Shown one piece after another: positions 52,574 to 61,041 of a stretch of 64,000 nucleotides of DNA. The position numbers and the translations under genes are program-made. Under the pieces are notes generated by a model that saw only the letters and a list, made by a program, of their open reading frames with translations, was not told the origin of the DNA and searched no databases. The stretch is from Persicobacter psychrovividus (GTDB taxonomy: Bacteria; Bacteroidota; Bacteroidia; Cytophagales; Cyclobacteriaceae), in assembly GCF_036492425.1 (NCBI RefSeq), contig NZ_AP025292.1:806001-870000 (forward strand), written 5' to 3'. The stretch's first letter is position 1, and each line of letters begins with the position of its first letter.

Positions 52574-53854
52574 ATGAATATAGATCAAATTTACGGCAAA
52601 TATAAGGAATGTTTGGGTGTCAATACGGATACCCGAAAAGTAAATGAAGGCCAAATGTTCTTTGCACTCCGAGGCGCTAACTTTAATGCCAACGAGTTTG
52701 CTTTACAGGCTGTTGAACAGGGGGCGAAATATGCGGTGGTCGATCAGCAACAATACGCAATCGACGATCGGTTTATTCTGGTGGAAGATTCGCTGAAGTG
52801 CTTACAGGCCCTGGCAAGACACCATCGTGATCAGTTTAACATACCTGTGATTGGCATTACGGGCTCCAATGGAAAAACAACCACCAAGGAGTTGGTGCAT
52901 GCGGTGTTGGCGAAAAAGTACCGTGTTTATGCGACCAAAGGGAATTTCAATAATCATATCGGTGTGCCCTTGACTATTCTGGCCTGGCCCGAGGATTTGG
53001 AAATGGCCGTTGTCGAGATGGGCGCAAATAAAGTGGGCGACATCGATGAATTGTGCCAGATAGCGAACCCTAATTTTGGACTGATCACCAATATCGGCAA
53101 GGCACATATAGGTGGTTTTGGCAGTTTTGAGAATATTATCCGTGCCAAAAGTGAATTATATCATTACCTGCTGACCCATGAGGGGAAAGCGTTCATCAAC
53201 TCCCTGAACCCGATTTTCACCAATATGGCAAGGCGTTTTCAGGAGCCGATGATGTACCCACAGCGGGGCGACAGTGTTCAGGTCGATTTCGTGGAGGCTG
53301 ATCCGTTTGTTACCTATAAAGCAGAGAATGGCGAAACGGTTGTCAGTAGTTTGATCGGTCAGTATAACTTTGAGAACATTGCTGCTGCCCTCGCTATCGG
53401 AAAGCGATTCAATGTTTTGCCTGAGGTGGCGAACGAGGCAATTCGTGAATATGTGCCATCGAACAACCGTTCACAGATCATTGAGAAAACGAAACTGACG
53501 ATCATTCTTGATGCTTATAATGCCAACCCAAGCTCTATGGAAGTGGCTTTGAAAAACCTGGAGCAGATGGAGAAAAGCCCTAAAACGGTGATTTTAGGCG
53601 ATATGTATGAGTTGGGCGATGAACAGGGACAAGCGCATCGGGAAATTGGAGAGCAGTGCGCGAAGTATGGCTTCAACGCTATTTTTGTGGGTGAACTGAT
53701 GCGGAGTGCCAAGTCCGCATATCCTTCGGCTATATACTGTCAGGATAAGGCTGCAGTGGTGCAGTACCTAAAGGAGGCGCCCGTTGCTGAAGGTTTATTG
53801 CTGATTAAAGCATCACGGGGTATGGGGCTGGAAAGCTTATTGGAATTGCTTTAA
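52574..53854 (+). CDS. murF: UDP-N-acetylmuramoyl-tripeptide--D-alanyl-D-alanine ligase
   Basis: Cytoplasmic peptidoglycan enzyme adding D-Ala-D-Ala to UDP-MurNAc-tripeptide with ATP. The N-terminal UDP-binding part has NTDTRKVNEGQMFFALRGANFNANEF, the P-loop is GITGSNGKTTTKE, followed by KGNFNNHIGVPLT, VEMGANKVGDI and TNIGKAHIGGFGS. The C-terminal domain holds DAYNANPSSMEVAL and ILGDMYELGDE. Length 426 is standard. Not inside a dcw-type cluster; it is a lone gene divergent from the FG-GAP gene. Confidence 0.97.
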   Translation: MNIDQIYGKYKECLGVNTDTRKVNEGQMFFALRGANFNANEFALQAVEQGAKYAVVDQQQYAIDDRFILVEDSLKCLQALARHHRDQFNIPVIGITGSNGKTTTKELVHAVLAKKYRVYATKGNFNNHIGVPLTILAWPEDLEMAVVEMGANKVGDIDELCQIANPNFGLITNIGKAHIGGFGSFENIIRAKSELYHYLLTHEGKAFINSLNPIFTNMARRFQEPMMYPQRGDSVQVDFVEADPFVTYKAENGETVVSSLIGQYNFENIAAALAIGKRFNVLPEVANEAIREYVPSNNRSQIIEKTKLTIILDAYNANPSSMEVALKNLEQMEKSPKTVILGDMYELGDEQGQAHREIGEQCAKYGFNAIFVGELMRSAKSAYPSAIYCQDKAAVVQYLKEAPVAEGLLLIKASRGMGLESLLELL

Positions 53855-53913
53855 ACTGAGCTGAGTTGAAAGAGGTTTTACTTCTTTTGATGCGTTCGGC
53901 TAAGAGGGAAACA

Positions 53914-53947
53914 AAAAAAGCGGTATCGTCGGATACCGCTTTTTTCG
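53914..53947. terminator. Bidirectional terminator between murF and DUF4301 genes
   Basis: AAAAAAGCGGTATC / GATACCGCTTTTTT perfect 14-bp stem with a GTCG loop and A/T runs on both sides. Confidence 0.92.
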
Positions 53948-53959
53948 TGTGCTGATATT

Positions 53960-55519
53960 TTATTGGTGATTGTCTCTTAGCAGATCATTCACTGTTTTTA
54001 CGGGGTTGAATGTCATGATCGGTACTTCAATGAAAATCGTGTTCCAGTCCGACATGGCGCCGTTCCAAAGTCCAGGAAGTTCCTGAGCTTTGATCTCCTG
54101 CCCATTTCTTGATTTCAGCGTAATGAAGCCTGTTTTAGGATCGACATATTTTTTCAAATCAAATTTATTTCCCTGGTAATCTTTTACCAAACAAACCAAA
54201 TCAACAGGGTTGAAGTGGGTTGCATGATTGACGATCTCCAGTTTTTCAAGGCTTTGCAAGTTGATCTGTGAAGATTCCACAATTTGCAAAGAGATGGTTT
54301 GATCGTTGTTCACTGCCCAAAATGGCCCACCACCAGGTTCTCCTTCATTTTTCACCATTCCACAGGCCCTGATTGGTCGGTTAAGCTTTGATTTCAACCA
54401 GTCAATTTTTGATTCCCGAGAAGGGTTTTTCTGAGAAGGCACAACGCAAAGGGTTTGCTGCACAAAGTTGGCAATCTCTTCAATATCGTTGGCAGTCAGT
54501 AGTGCAGGCTCATCCAATTGTTTCAGGTAGGCAAAAATCTGCTCCTGTGTTTTCATGGCAACACTTGCCAATACTTTTTTATAAGTGATGGTATCTCCAG
54601 CAACACGATCATTGACCACATTGTCGATATTTTTGATGAAGATGACTTCCGCATCAATATCGTTCAGGTTTTCGATCAGTGCACCATGCCCTCCAGGACG
54701 AAACAGTACAGTACCCTCTTCTACAAATGGTTTGTTGTCATTGGTTACCGCAATGGTGTCGGTAGAAGGCTTCTGAATAGAGTAAGAGATTTCATATTTT
54801 ACCCCAAACTTCGCTTCGTACTTCGACTGCACTTCCGCTACATGCGACTTGAAAGCCTTAAGATGCTGTGGAGAAACGGTAAAGTGCAACTGTACCAGCC
54901 CAGATTGTTGCTGTGCATAAGCAGCACCTTCTTTCAGGTGTTCTTCAACAGGGGTAGCAACGTGGTCGCTGTAGGTATGAAATTTCAAAAGGCCTTTCGG
55001 CAATGTGCCGTAGTTCATGCCGCCTTTACCCAGTAGTTTATCAAGTACTGAAACATGGTGGCGTTTTGCCGCAATATCAAGATCAATGCCGTCTTCTTTA
55101 AGTGCCGCCTTGAGGCTGTCATAGAAAGCGAATTGCTCAATATGCTCAAAGAATGAATGTGTAGGCGTAACATTGGCGTCCTCGATTACATCTGCCGCTG
55201 AAGGGGAGTAATCACGGTATTGATCTTTATAGCCAAACAAGTTTTTAAACATACGCGTTGCGGCCCCAGAAGCGGGAATGAATTTGGAAACATTAACCGT
55301 TGCGATGTTTTTGTCAAAATCAGCAACCAGCTTGTTCACTTCTTCTTCGCTGAGTTGCATAATTCCGTCACCCAAAGTAGCCGCTTTGAGTATTTCCATA
55401 AATGGGAATCCTTCCTGAAAGTTGATCAGTTGTCTTTCAACTTCTTCAGTAGAAATTCCTCTATTTTCAAACTGAGCTAATTCTTCTTCTGTGAATCTTG
55501 TCGTCTCGATTGTTGGCAT
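53960..55519 (-). CDS. DUF4301 family protein
   Basis: 519-residue protein of the DUF4301 family, widespread in Bacteroidota and of unestablished function. Segments such as VSKFIPASGAATRMFKNLF, KGLLKFHTY, VEEGTVLFRPGGHGALIENLNDIDAEVIFIKNIDNV and IRACGMVKNEGEPGGGPFWA resemble nucleotidyltransferase-like (NTP-sugar) folds. No signal peptide. Convergent with murF across a shared terminator. Confidence 0.88.
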   Translation of the reverse strand: MPTIETTRFTEEELAQFENRGISTEEVERQLINFQEGFPFMEILKAATLGDGIMQLSEEEVNKLVADFDKNIATVNVSKFIPASGAATRMFKNLFGYKDQYRDYSPSAADVIEDANVTPTHSFFEHIEQFAFYDSLKAALKEDGIDLDIAAKRHHVSVLDKLLGKGGMNYGTLPKGLLKFHTYSDHVATPVEEHLKEGAAYAQQQSGLVQLHFTVSPQHLKAFKSHVAEVQSKYEAKFGVKYEISYSIQKPSTDTIAVTNDNKPFVEEGTVLFRPGGHGALIENLNDIDAEVIFIKNIDNVVNDRVAGDTITYKKVLASVAMKTQEQIFAYLKQLDEPALLTANDIEEIANFVQQTLCVVPSQKNPSRESKIDWLKSKLNRPIRACGMVKNEGEPGGGPFWAVNNDQTISLQIVESSQINLQSLEKLEIVNHATHFNPVDLVCLVKDYQGNKFDLKKYVDPKTGFITLKSRNGQEIKAQELPGLWNGAMSDWNTIFIEVPIMTFNPVKTVNDLLRDNHQ

Positions 55520-55743
55520 AATGGATCGTTTCTTGATTAGTTGGTGGAAAGGGGAAAAAATACCTGAATAGGAATTTAAATATTTTTTTATAAATAAATC
55601 CTATAAAGAATTGTAAATTTAAGGATTATCCTGAAAACCGAAAACGTTTTCGGGCGCAATTTGAATTTTATGATGCTGATTTAAATCTTTTTTTTTGTAA
55701 ATCAGCGGCATTAACTTAACGTTTTTAAATATAACCAACAGCC

Positions 55744-56046
55744 ATGATTACACACGTTGTAATGTTTCAGCTGAAAGAGGAAGCCAATGGGCTTTCTAAA
55801 GCTGAAAACGCAAAGAAAATGAAAACGCTCCTTGAGGGGCTGGTCGAAAAGGTAGAATCACTTCAGGCGATGGAAGTCGGCATTAATTTTAACGATTCAC
55901 CTGCTGCATTTGATGTGGTACTTACTTCCCGACACGAAGACCGTGAAGGATTGAAAAAATATGCTGACCACCCTGCGCATTTGGAGGTGTTGTCTTTTAT
56001 TCTTTCCGTAATTGCAGACCGAAAGGTCGTAGATTTTGAATCATAA
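55744..56046 (+). CDS. Dabb-domain (stress-responsive A/B barrel) protein
   Basis: 100-residue dimeric alpha-beta barrel protein. Family pattern: ITHVVMFQLKEEA, LEGLVEKVESLQAMEVGINF, FDVVLTSRHEDREGLKKYADHPAHLEVLSFI. Role in bacteria uncertain. Single-gene unit with its own terminator. Confidence 0.9.
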   Translation: MITHVVMFQLKEEANGLSKAENAKKMKTLLEGLVEKVESLQAMEVGINFNDSPAAFDVVLTSRHEDREGLKKYADHPAHLEVLSFILSVIADRKVVDFES

Positions 56047-56053
56047 TAAAATG

Positions 56054-56085
56054 AAAAGACCGATCATCAGATCGGTCTTTTTTTA
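56054..56085. terminator. Bidirectional terminator between Dabb and HesB/IscA genes
   Basis: AAAGACCGATC / GATCGGTCTTT perfect stem with ATCA loop and a T run; its left A run also serves the leftward gene. Confidence 0.9.
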
Positions 56086-56089
56086 TGCT

Positions 56090-56416
56090 TTAAATGGAGA
56101 AGCTTTCTCCGCAGCCACAAGTTCTTGTCGCATTAGGGTTAATGAACTGGAAGCCCTTGCCATTCAGTCCATCTGAAAAGTCAAGCGTAGTACCCAAAAG
56201 GTAAAGGAGGCTTTTTTTGTCGACCAAAATTTTCACTCCCTTGTCTTCAAACACTTCATCGTTGGCTTCAATGTTGGCATCAAAATCCAGGTCGTACATC
56301 AACCCAGAACATCCGCCACCTTTAACTAATACTCTGAGGTGGTGGTGCTCAGAGCGGTTTTCTTCTTTGCGCAGCTCTTGTAATCGAGCAATTGCCTTAT
56401 CTGTTATATTAATCAT
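56090..56416 (-). CDS. HesB/IscA-type iron-sulfur cluster carrier
   Basis: A-type Fe-S carrier delivering clusters to apoproteins. The three conserved Cys are visible: GGGCSGLMYDL and TRTCGCGESF at the C terminus. Start chosen at ATG 56416 (MINITDKAIARL, 108 aa), the family-typical beginning; the longer frame adds seven residues. Not near suf or isc genes here. Divergent from thiL. Confidence 0.93.
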   Translation of the reverse strand: MINITDKAIARLQELRKEENRSEHHHLRVLVKGGGCSGLMYDLDFDANIEANDEVFEDKGVKILVDKKSLLYLLGTTLDFSDGLNGKGFQFINPNATRTCGCGESFSI

Positions 56417-56579
56417 CTTAGATAGAAATTTTGGCATTGTTTGCCGTAGGTGTAGGGTAATTGGATTAAACGTTTGGGCATTCCCAAAAGTTTAGGCACT
56501 TTTGCAAATATAATCAATTGCTTGGAGAGTATAAAATGGATCTTTCCAATCAGTTTTTGTCTGATATTAAATTGTGAAT

Positions 56580-57623
56580 ATGGCTAAGGAAGATAATCAA
56601 AATAGAACAGAATTGGCTGCTTTGGGCGAATTTGGGTTGATCGATCGCATCGCAGAAAAATTTTCTACATTCAAACATCAGGAAACAGCTCTCGGGATTG
56701 GAGATGATGCCGCCTTGATGGACTGTGGTGATTTTTACCAGGTGGTTTCCACGGATATGCTGGTGGAGATGATTCATTTTGATTTGAGTTATATGCCATT
56801 GCAGCATTTGGGTTTCAAGGCTGTAGCTGTAAATATTTCGGACATAGCGGCGATGAATGCCATTCCCAAACAAATTACAGTAAGTATTGCCCTGAGTAAC
56901 CGATTTTCTGTAGAGGCGCTCGATGCCTTTTACGATGGCGTGCATAAAGCCTGTGAAGTATTCGGTGTAGATTTAGTCGGTGGCGATACCACAGCCTCCA
57001 ACCATGGATTGGTTATCAGCATCACGGCGATTGGCACGGTGGACAAGGACAAGGTGGTTAAAAGAAGCGGCGCAAAATCAGGGGATATTGTTTGTGCTAC
57101 GGGCGATTTGGGCGCGGCCTATATTGGCTTGCAGGTATTGGTCCGCGAGAAGCAGGAGTTTCAGGCCAATCCACAAATGCAACCTAAGCTGGAAGGCTAC
57201 GATTACGTTGTCGGCCGACAGCTCAAGCCAATGGCACGTATGGACGTGATTCATGAATTGGGCAAAGTGGGTGTTGTGCCTACTGCCATGATGGATATTT
57301 CTGATGGCCTGGCTTCGGAACTGTTACACATTTGTCGCCACTCAAAAGTCGGGGTAAATATTTTTGAGGATAAATTGCCCATCGATGAAGTTGCCTATGA
57401 AAATGCCGTGGAGTTTCAGCTTGATCCTGTTACCGCAGCAATGAATGGTGGCGAAGATTATGAATTACTGTTTACAATTAAGCAGGATGATTATGAGAAA
57501 ATCAAAAATTTGCCTGATATTCATACCATAGGATATATTCAAGCAGAGGAAAAGGGAAAAAACCTGGTAACCAAGCAAGGGAATGTTTACCCATTGCAGG
57601 CGCAGGGCTTTACCCATATGTGA
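56580..57623 (+). CDS. thiL: Thiamine-phosphate kinase
   Basis: Phosphorylates thiamine monophosphate to thiamine diphosphate, the last cofactor step. Conserved features: LGEFGLIDRIAEKF, the ATP/Mg region GIGDDAAL, STDMLVEMIHFDL, KAVAVNISDIAAMNA, LVGGDTTAS, and DISDGLASELLHICRHSKVG. Start is ATG 56580 (MAKEDNQNRTEL); the in-frame GTG at 56574 is an alternative. The downstream DUF423 frame overlaps or abuts the stop, so the two are co-transcribed. Confidence 0.96.
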   Translation: MAKEDNQNRTELAALGEFGLIDRIAEKFSTFKHQETALGIGDDAALMDCGDFYQVVSTDMLVEMIHFDLSYMPLQHLGFKAVAVNISDIAAMNAIPKQITVSIALSNRFSVEALDAFYDGVHKACEVFGVDLVGGDTTASNHGLVISITAIGTVDKDKVVKRSGAKSGDIVCATGDLGAAYIGLQVLVREKQEFQANPQMQPKLEGYDYVVGRQLKPMARMDVIHELGKVGVVPTAMMDISDGLASELLHICRHSKVGVNIFEDKLPIDEVAYENAVEFQLDPVTAAMNGGEDYELLFTIKQDDYEKIKNLPDIHTIGYIQAEEKGKNLVTKQGNVYPLQAQGFTHM

Positions 57624-57634
57624 TTTTTTATAAT

Positions 57635-58015
57635 ATGCAGAAAATAATGATCGCCACTGGCGCAATATTGGGCGGCTTGGCCGTGATGATTGGTGCCTTT
57701 GGAGCACACGCCCTAAAAGATTTGCTCGAGGCCACTGGGCGGGCGGCAACTTTTGAAACAGGAGTGAAATATCAAATGTATCACGCCATTTTAATCATCC
57801 TGCTCGGGGTGGTTGCCCCAAAACTGACGGGCAACCTGATTAACTACAGTTTTTATGCTGCATTGGTCGGTATTTTGTTGTTCAGTGGGTCATTATACGC
57901 CCTTTGCCTGACCAATACCCCCAAATTAGGCATCATCACCCCCTTTGGCGGTGTAGCCTTTATCGTTGCATGGGCTTGTTTGGCCATTGCAGCGATGGGA
58001 AAATGGTCAGTCTAA
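57635..58015 (+). CDS. DUF423 membrane protein
   Basis: 126 residues with four predicted helices; the family signature GAILGGLAVMIGAFGAHALK is complete, followed by the helical segment KYQMYHAILIILLG and a C-terminal FGGVAFIVAWACLAIAAM. Function unknown. Start at ATG 57635 (MQKIMIATGA) fits the family; an upstream ATG at 57620 overlaps the thiL stop and adds five residues. Its 3' end overlaps the convergent yidD gene by nine bases. Confidence 0.9.
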   Translation: MQKIMIATGAILGGLAVMIGAFGAHALKDLLEATGRAATFETGVKYQMYHAILIILLGVVAPKLTGNLINYSFYAALVGILLFSGSLYALCLTNTPKLGIITPFGGVAFIVAWACLAIAAMGKWSV

Positions 58016-58246
58016 ATCCGATTTGGGAGGTACGGGATCATGCCCATGGCCTCCCCAAGGATGACATCTGCCAATTCTCCTGAGCCCAAGCAACAGCCCC
58101 CTGAAAGGCCCATGTACCTGAATGGCCTTTACCATATAATTTGAACAGGTAGGCGTAAAACGGCAGGCAGGAGGAAAAAATGGAGAGATACCATAGCGGT
58201 AAATATCCACCATAAAAATTAAAATTTTTGATAGCAATGCTTTCAT
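58007..58246 (-). CDS. yidD: Membrane protein insertion efficiency factor YidD
   Basis: 79-residue membrane-associated protein that aids YidC-dependent insertion. Family pattern: YRYGISPFFPPACRFTPTCSNYMVKAIQVHGPFRGLLLGLRRIGRCHPW, with the conserved Cys residues. Unlike the common rpmH-rnpA-yidD-yidC arrangement, it stands alone, convergent with DUF423 and divergent from a Fur-type gene. Confidence 0.95.
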   Translation of the reverse strand: MKALLSKILIFMVDIYRYGISPFFPPACRFTPTCSNYMVKAIQVHGPFRGLLLGLRRIGRCHPWGGHGHDPVPPKSDLD

Positions 58247-58340
58247 TGTAGCGTAATTTTGGAGACGAAAATCCCCATAATTTCTTTATATGCTAAAGAA
58301 AGATACGTTTTTTTTAAGGATTCTTCGTAAATTGTACCAT

Positions 58341-58790
58341 ATGAAAAACTCACCCGCCCGTATAGAGGAGGTAAAAAAGATATTTACCGAGTATTTGGAA
58401 AATAATGCCCTGCGCAAAACACCTGAACGTTTTGCCATTTTAGAAGAAATTTACTCTCGTGATGAGCATGTTGATGTGGAATCATTATACATCAATATGA
58501 AGAACAAGAATTATCGTGTTTCTCGTGCTACCGTATATAATACCCTGGATTTACTGATTGAATGTGATTTGGTGACAAGACATCAGTTTGGGAAAAACCT
58601 GGCACTTTACGAAAGCTCTTATGGTAACAAGCAGCATGACCATATCATTCTGACTGATACCGAAGAGATTTTGGAATTCTGTGACCCTCGGGTGCAGCAA
58701 ATCAAAAAAACAGTAGAGGAGCTTTATAATATCAAAATTCAGGCTCATTCACTGAATTTTTACGGAAAGCGAGTTTCTGAAGAAAAATAA
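58341..58790 (+). CDS. Fur-family transcriptional regulator
   Basis: 149-residue DNA-binding regulator. The winged helix is clear: [57 protein letters not shown]. The dimerisation part keeps the [15 protein letters not shown] block, but the first structural-zinc CxxC (usually CxxCG there) is replaced by TDTE, and no C-terminal CxxC exists. Metal sensing may therefore differ. Start at ATG 58341 ([13 protein letters not shown]); the longer frame to 58290 adds 17 unlikely residues. Confidence 0.92.
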   Translation: MKNSPARIEEVKKIFTEYLENNALRKTPERFAILEEIYSRDEHVDVESLYINMKNKNYRVSRATVYNTLDLLIECDLVTRHQFGKNLALYESSYGNKQHDHIILTDTEEILEFCDPRVQQIKKTVEELYNIKIQAHSLNFYGKRVSEEK

Positions 58791-58812
58791 ATCAGCACCC
58801 AAAGTGATTAAG

Positions 58813-58855
58813 AATCCCAAAATAGGAATTAGTTCCTGTTTTGGGATTTTTTTTG
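58813..58855 (+). terminator. Terminator of the Fur-family gene
   Basis: 16-bp stem AATCCCAAAATAGGAA / TTCCTGTTTTGGGATT (one T-G) with loop TTAG and eight T. Confidence 0.93.
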
Positions 58856-58995
58856 TGGGCTGATTTTCCTGAAAAAGTAGTTTTAACCAGCAAACCAATG
58901 GTTGATAAGTAAAATAAGTAGAATGTCGGGGAATTAAAGCACACGCAAGAGCTGGAATAAGATTTGAAACTGTTGGGGAAACAACCCAACACAAA

Positions 58996-59235
58996 ATGCG
59001 AAACCTATTTTTAATGATTATCGGCACCTTGATCGCATTCGGTTCTATGGCCAATCCATCGAATGAGAATTACGCCAAGGTGAAACAGAATAAGAAACAT
59101 GCCATTAAGCAACAGCGAAAGGTGCTGAAGAACCGAAGGAAGTTTCATAAAAATCTCGCCAAGCTGCAAGATAAGGTGCTCAAGAAGAAAGAGAAAAATG
59201 AGCGCAAATCCATCCGACGTTCACGTCGCCATTAA
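58996..59235 (+). CDS. Small secreted highly basic protein
   Basis: 79 residues: a signal peptide (MRNLFLMIIGTLIAFGSMA) followed by ~60 residues of which nearly half are Lys or Arg, with almost no hydrophobic core and probable helical or disordered form. I do not recognise a family. It could bind nucleic acid, acidic polysaccharide or the acidic protein encoded next. The spacing to the next gene is 53 bases on the same strand. Confidence 0.65.
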   Translation: MRNLFLMIIGTLIAFGSMANPSNENYAKVKQNKKHAIKQQRKVLKNRRKFHKNLAKLQDKVLKKKEKNERKSIRRSRRH

Positions 59236-59288
59236 TATACAACTCTTTTCCTGCTACTTAATTTCAAATTCAAACCCTCGAATTACTT

Positions 59289-59945
59289 ATGAACACCCTA
59301 AAGCCAATATTTACATTTTTACTGTTGTTTGCCAGTTCGTTTTTATATGCTGCTGATTTATTTCCTACTGATTCGGTATTTCACTACCATTCAAGACAGA
59401 TGAATCATTTTGAGGCACAGCCAGAGGAGGCTTTAATTCGTGTAAAGGCCCTCGAAACAGATATGTTTTATTATGCTATCGTGTTACCTAATGGCGAGGA
59501 GATGGAATTTATGTCAGAGCCTGTGGGGTATATCAAACTGGGGAATGCGATGGTTGACCTTACCAGTGTGAATGCTGATACAGTGTTTATTGCAAAATTA
59601 ATTCCTGAGCAACAAGTGGTGTTTGAAGAGGTAGAGGAAGATTTCAGTGATCTCGAAGGCGTGGTAGATTTGGCGCATCAGGAAGATTCATTCGATGTGG
59701 AGGATAAATTGATATTGGATAAATTTGTCAATGCATTATTAAGCGATAGTAACTATACCGTGGAGCTGGAATCGCAGGGAGGGAAAAAAGCGGATGAAAA
59801 AGATCAGTTGATTTTAAGTAAGATCAAAAAATATTTGCTTGACCATTGGGTAGATATGGGGCAGATCGACATTAAGGCGCATCGCCCGAGTAAAGCCATC
59901 AGAAAACAGAAGAAGAATTTGGTAGCCATGAAAATGGCCAATTAA
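59289..59945 (+). CDS. Secreted protein of unknown function, acidic middle
   Basis: 218 residues with a signal peptide (to about SSFLYAAD). The N-terminal half looks beta-rich (EEALIRVKALETDMFYYAIVLPNGEEMEFMSEPVGYIKLG). The middle is strongly acidic (FEEVEEDFSDLEGVVDLAHQEDSFDVEDK), and the C-terminal ~35 residues are basic. No family recognised. It follows the small basic secreted protein gene and ends before a terminator. Confidence 0.7.
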   Translation: MNTLKPIFTFLLLFASSFLYAADLFPTDSVFHYHSRQMNHFEAQPEEALIRVKALETDMFYYAIVLPNGEEMEFMSEPVGYIKLGNAMVDLTSVNADTVFIAKLIPEQQVVFEEVEEDFSDLEGVVDLAHQEDSFDVEDKLILDKFVNALLSDSNYTVELESQGGKKADEKDQLILSKIKKYLLDHWVDMGQIDIKAHRPSKAIRKQKKNLVAMKMAN

Positions 59946-59975
59946 TCAATCAAAGTAAGCATTAGTGATGGAATG

Positions 59976-60005
59976 GGTTGCCTGAAAAGGCAGCCTTTTT
60001 TATTG
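59976..60005 (+). terminator. Terminator of the secreted-protein pair
   Basis: GGTTGCCT / AGGCAGCC (one T-G pair), GAAA tetraloop, then a T run. Confidence 0.88.
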
Positions 60006-60016
60006 TGAAAAGGGCA

Positions 60017-60042
60017 CAAAAAAAGCCGCTATCAGCGACTTT
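60017..60042 (-). terminator. Terminator of the LytTR regulator gene
   Basis: On the minus strand AAAGTCGCT / AGCGGCTTT (one T-G) with a 3-base loop, followed by a T run. Confidence 0.75.
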
Positions 60043-60063
60043 ATTTTGTTCATATCTTCTCTA

Positions 60064-60777
60064 TTACTGAAAAACAACCTTGGCCATTTTTTCTCTCAAA
60101 TTGCCTTTGTAAGTATTTCCTATCGGAATTTCAACCCCATTTACCTGAATGCGGTTGCTGGTCATTTTTTGAATCTTGTCAGTGTTGGTGATATAAGACT
60201 TGTGCACACGTACAAAGCGTTCGTCAAGCTGATCCATAATTCGGATCATTGTTTCCGTCTGAATGTAAGTCTTGTTGGGGTGGTGGATCTTTAAATAGTT
60301 GCCAAAAGCCTCGATATAATAGATCTCTTCAAAGAATAAGCGATGGTTAATACCGTTCTCTTTGACAATCAGTGAAGGCTCATCTTCTTTAATAATTTTC
60401 TCTTCAGTAGGCGCCTTGGTATAGGCTGTCATGGCTTTGTTAATGGCCTTCAGGAATCGCTGCAAAGTGATTGGCTTGAGCAGGTAATCCACCACAGAAT
60501 ATTCGTAACACTCCAAAGCATAACTTGGATCTGAAGTAGTCATGATAATCATTGGCTTGTCCACCAATGTTTTCATGAAATCGATACCACTGAGTTCGGG
60601 CATCTGGATGTCAAGGAAGATTAAATCGACAGGGTTTTCATTGATGTAATTCAATGCCTCAATGGCATTTTCAAGATTTGCACACAATTCCAAAGCCTCA
60701 TTCTGCTCGACAAATTTCTGAATGATACTACGCGCCAGCGGTTCATCATCAACGATGATACATTTAAGTTTTTTCAT
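60064..60777 (-). CDS. LytTR-family response regulator
   Basis: Two-component transcription factor. Receiver domain (1-~120): acidic pair Asp10-Asp11, phospho-acceptor Asp56 in LIFLDIQMP, Lys in YLLKPI. A linker leads to the LytTR DNA-binding domain (~135-237) with INHRLFFEEIYYIEAFGNYLKIH and FVRVHKSYITNTDKIQKM. The usual partner is a LytS/AgrC-like kinase; the divergent neighbour resembles one but lacks the catalytic residues, so the true kinase is probably elsewhere. Confidence 0.95.
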   Translation of the reverse strand: MKKLKCIIVDDEPLARSIIQKFVEQNEALELCANLENAIEALNYINENPVDLIFLDIQMPELSGIDFMKTLVDKPMIIMTTSDPSYALECYEYSVVDYLLKPITLQRFLKAINKAMTAYTKAPTEEKIIKEDEPSLIVKENGINHRLFFEEIYYIEAFGNYLKIHHPNKTYIQTETMIRIMDQLDERFVRVHKSYITNTDKIQKMTSNRIQVNGVEIPIGNTYKGNLREKMAKVVFQ

Positions 60778-61041
60778 ATAGGGAAGAAATAGTTTCGGTT
60801 TATTGGGTGAAGGGTTAGATTCATCATGAAAAAGTGCCGAAGACCCTTTGTTAAATAAACACGATCTATCCGTTGAGGTGGGGTATAGGATCGGGGGGAA
60901 TTTTATTGAAATTACCTCGTGTTTCTTACATGATTGGTCAGTAAGAAATATTGGTAGTAATAGAAAGTTGGCATTGATCCCTTTGTGCGGTACTATTTTA
61001 ATAATTTGGAGTTAAAGTAATAGATACAAACACAATAGGAT
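60778..61041. promoter_or_regulatory. Divergent control region between the LytTR regulator and the LytS-like gene
   Basis: 264 bases. AAACACGA (60857-60864) and TCGTGTTT (60917-60924) form an 8-bp inverted repeat 52 bases apart, with further partial pairing inside (CGATC ... GGATCG). It may fold in RNA or hold regulator sites. No promoter could be pinned down. Confidence 0.4.
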
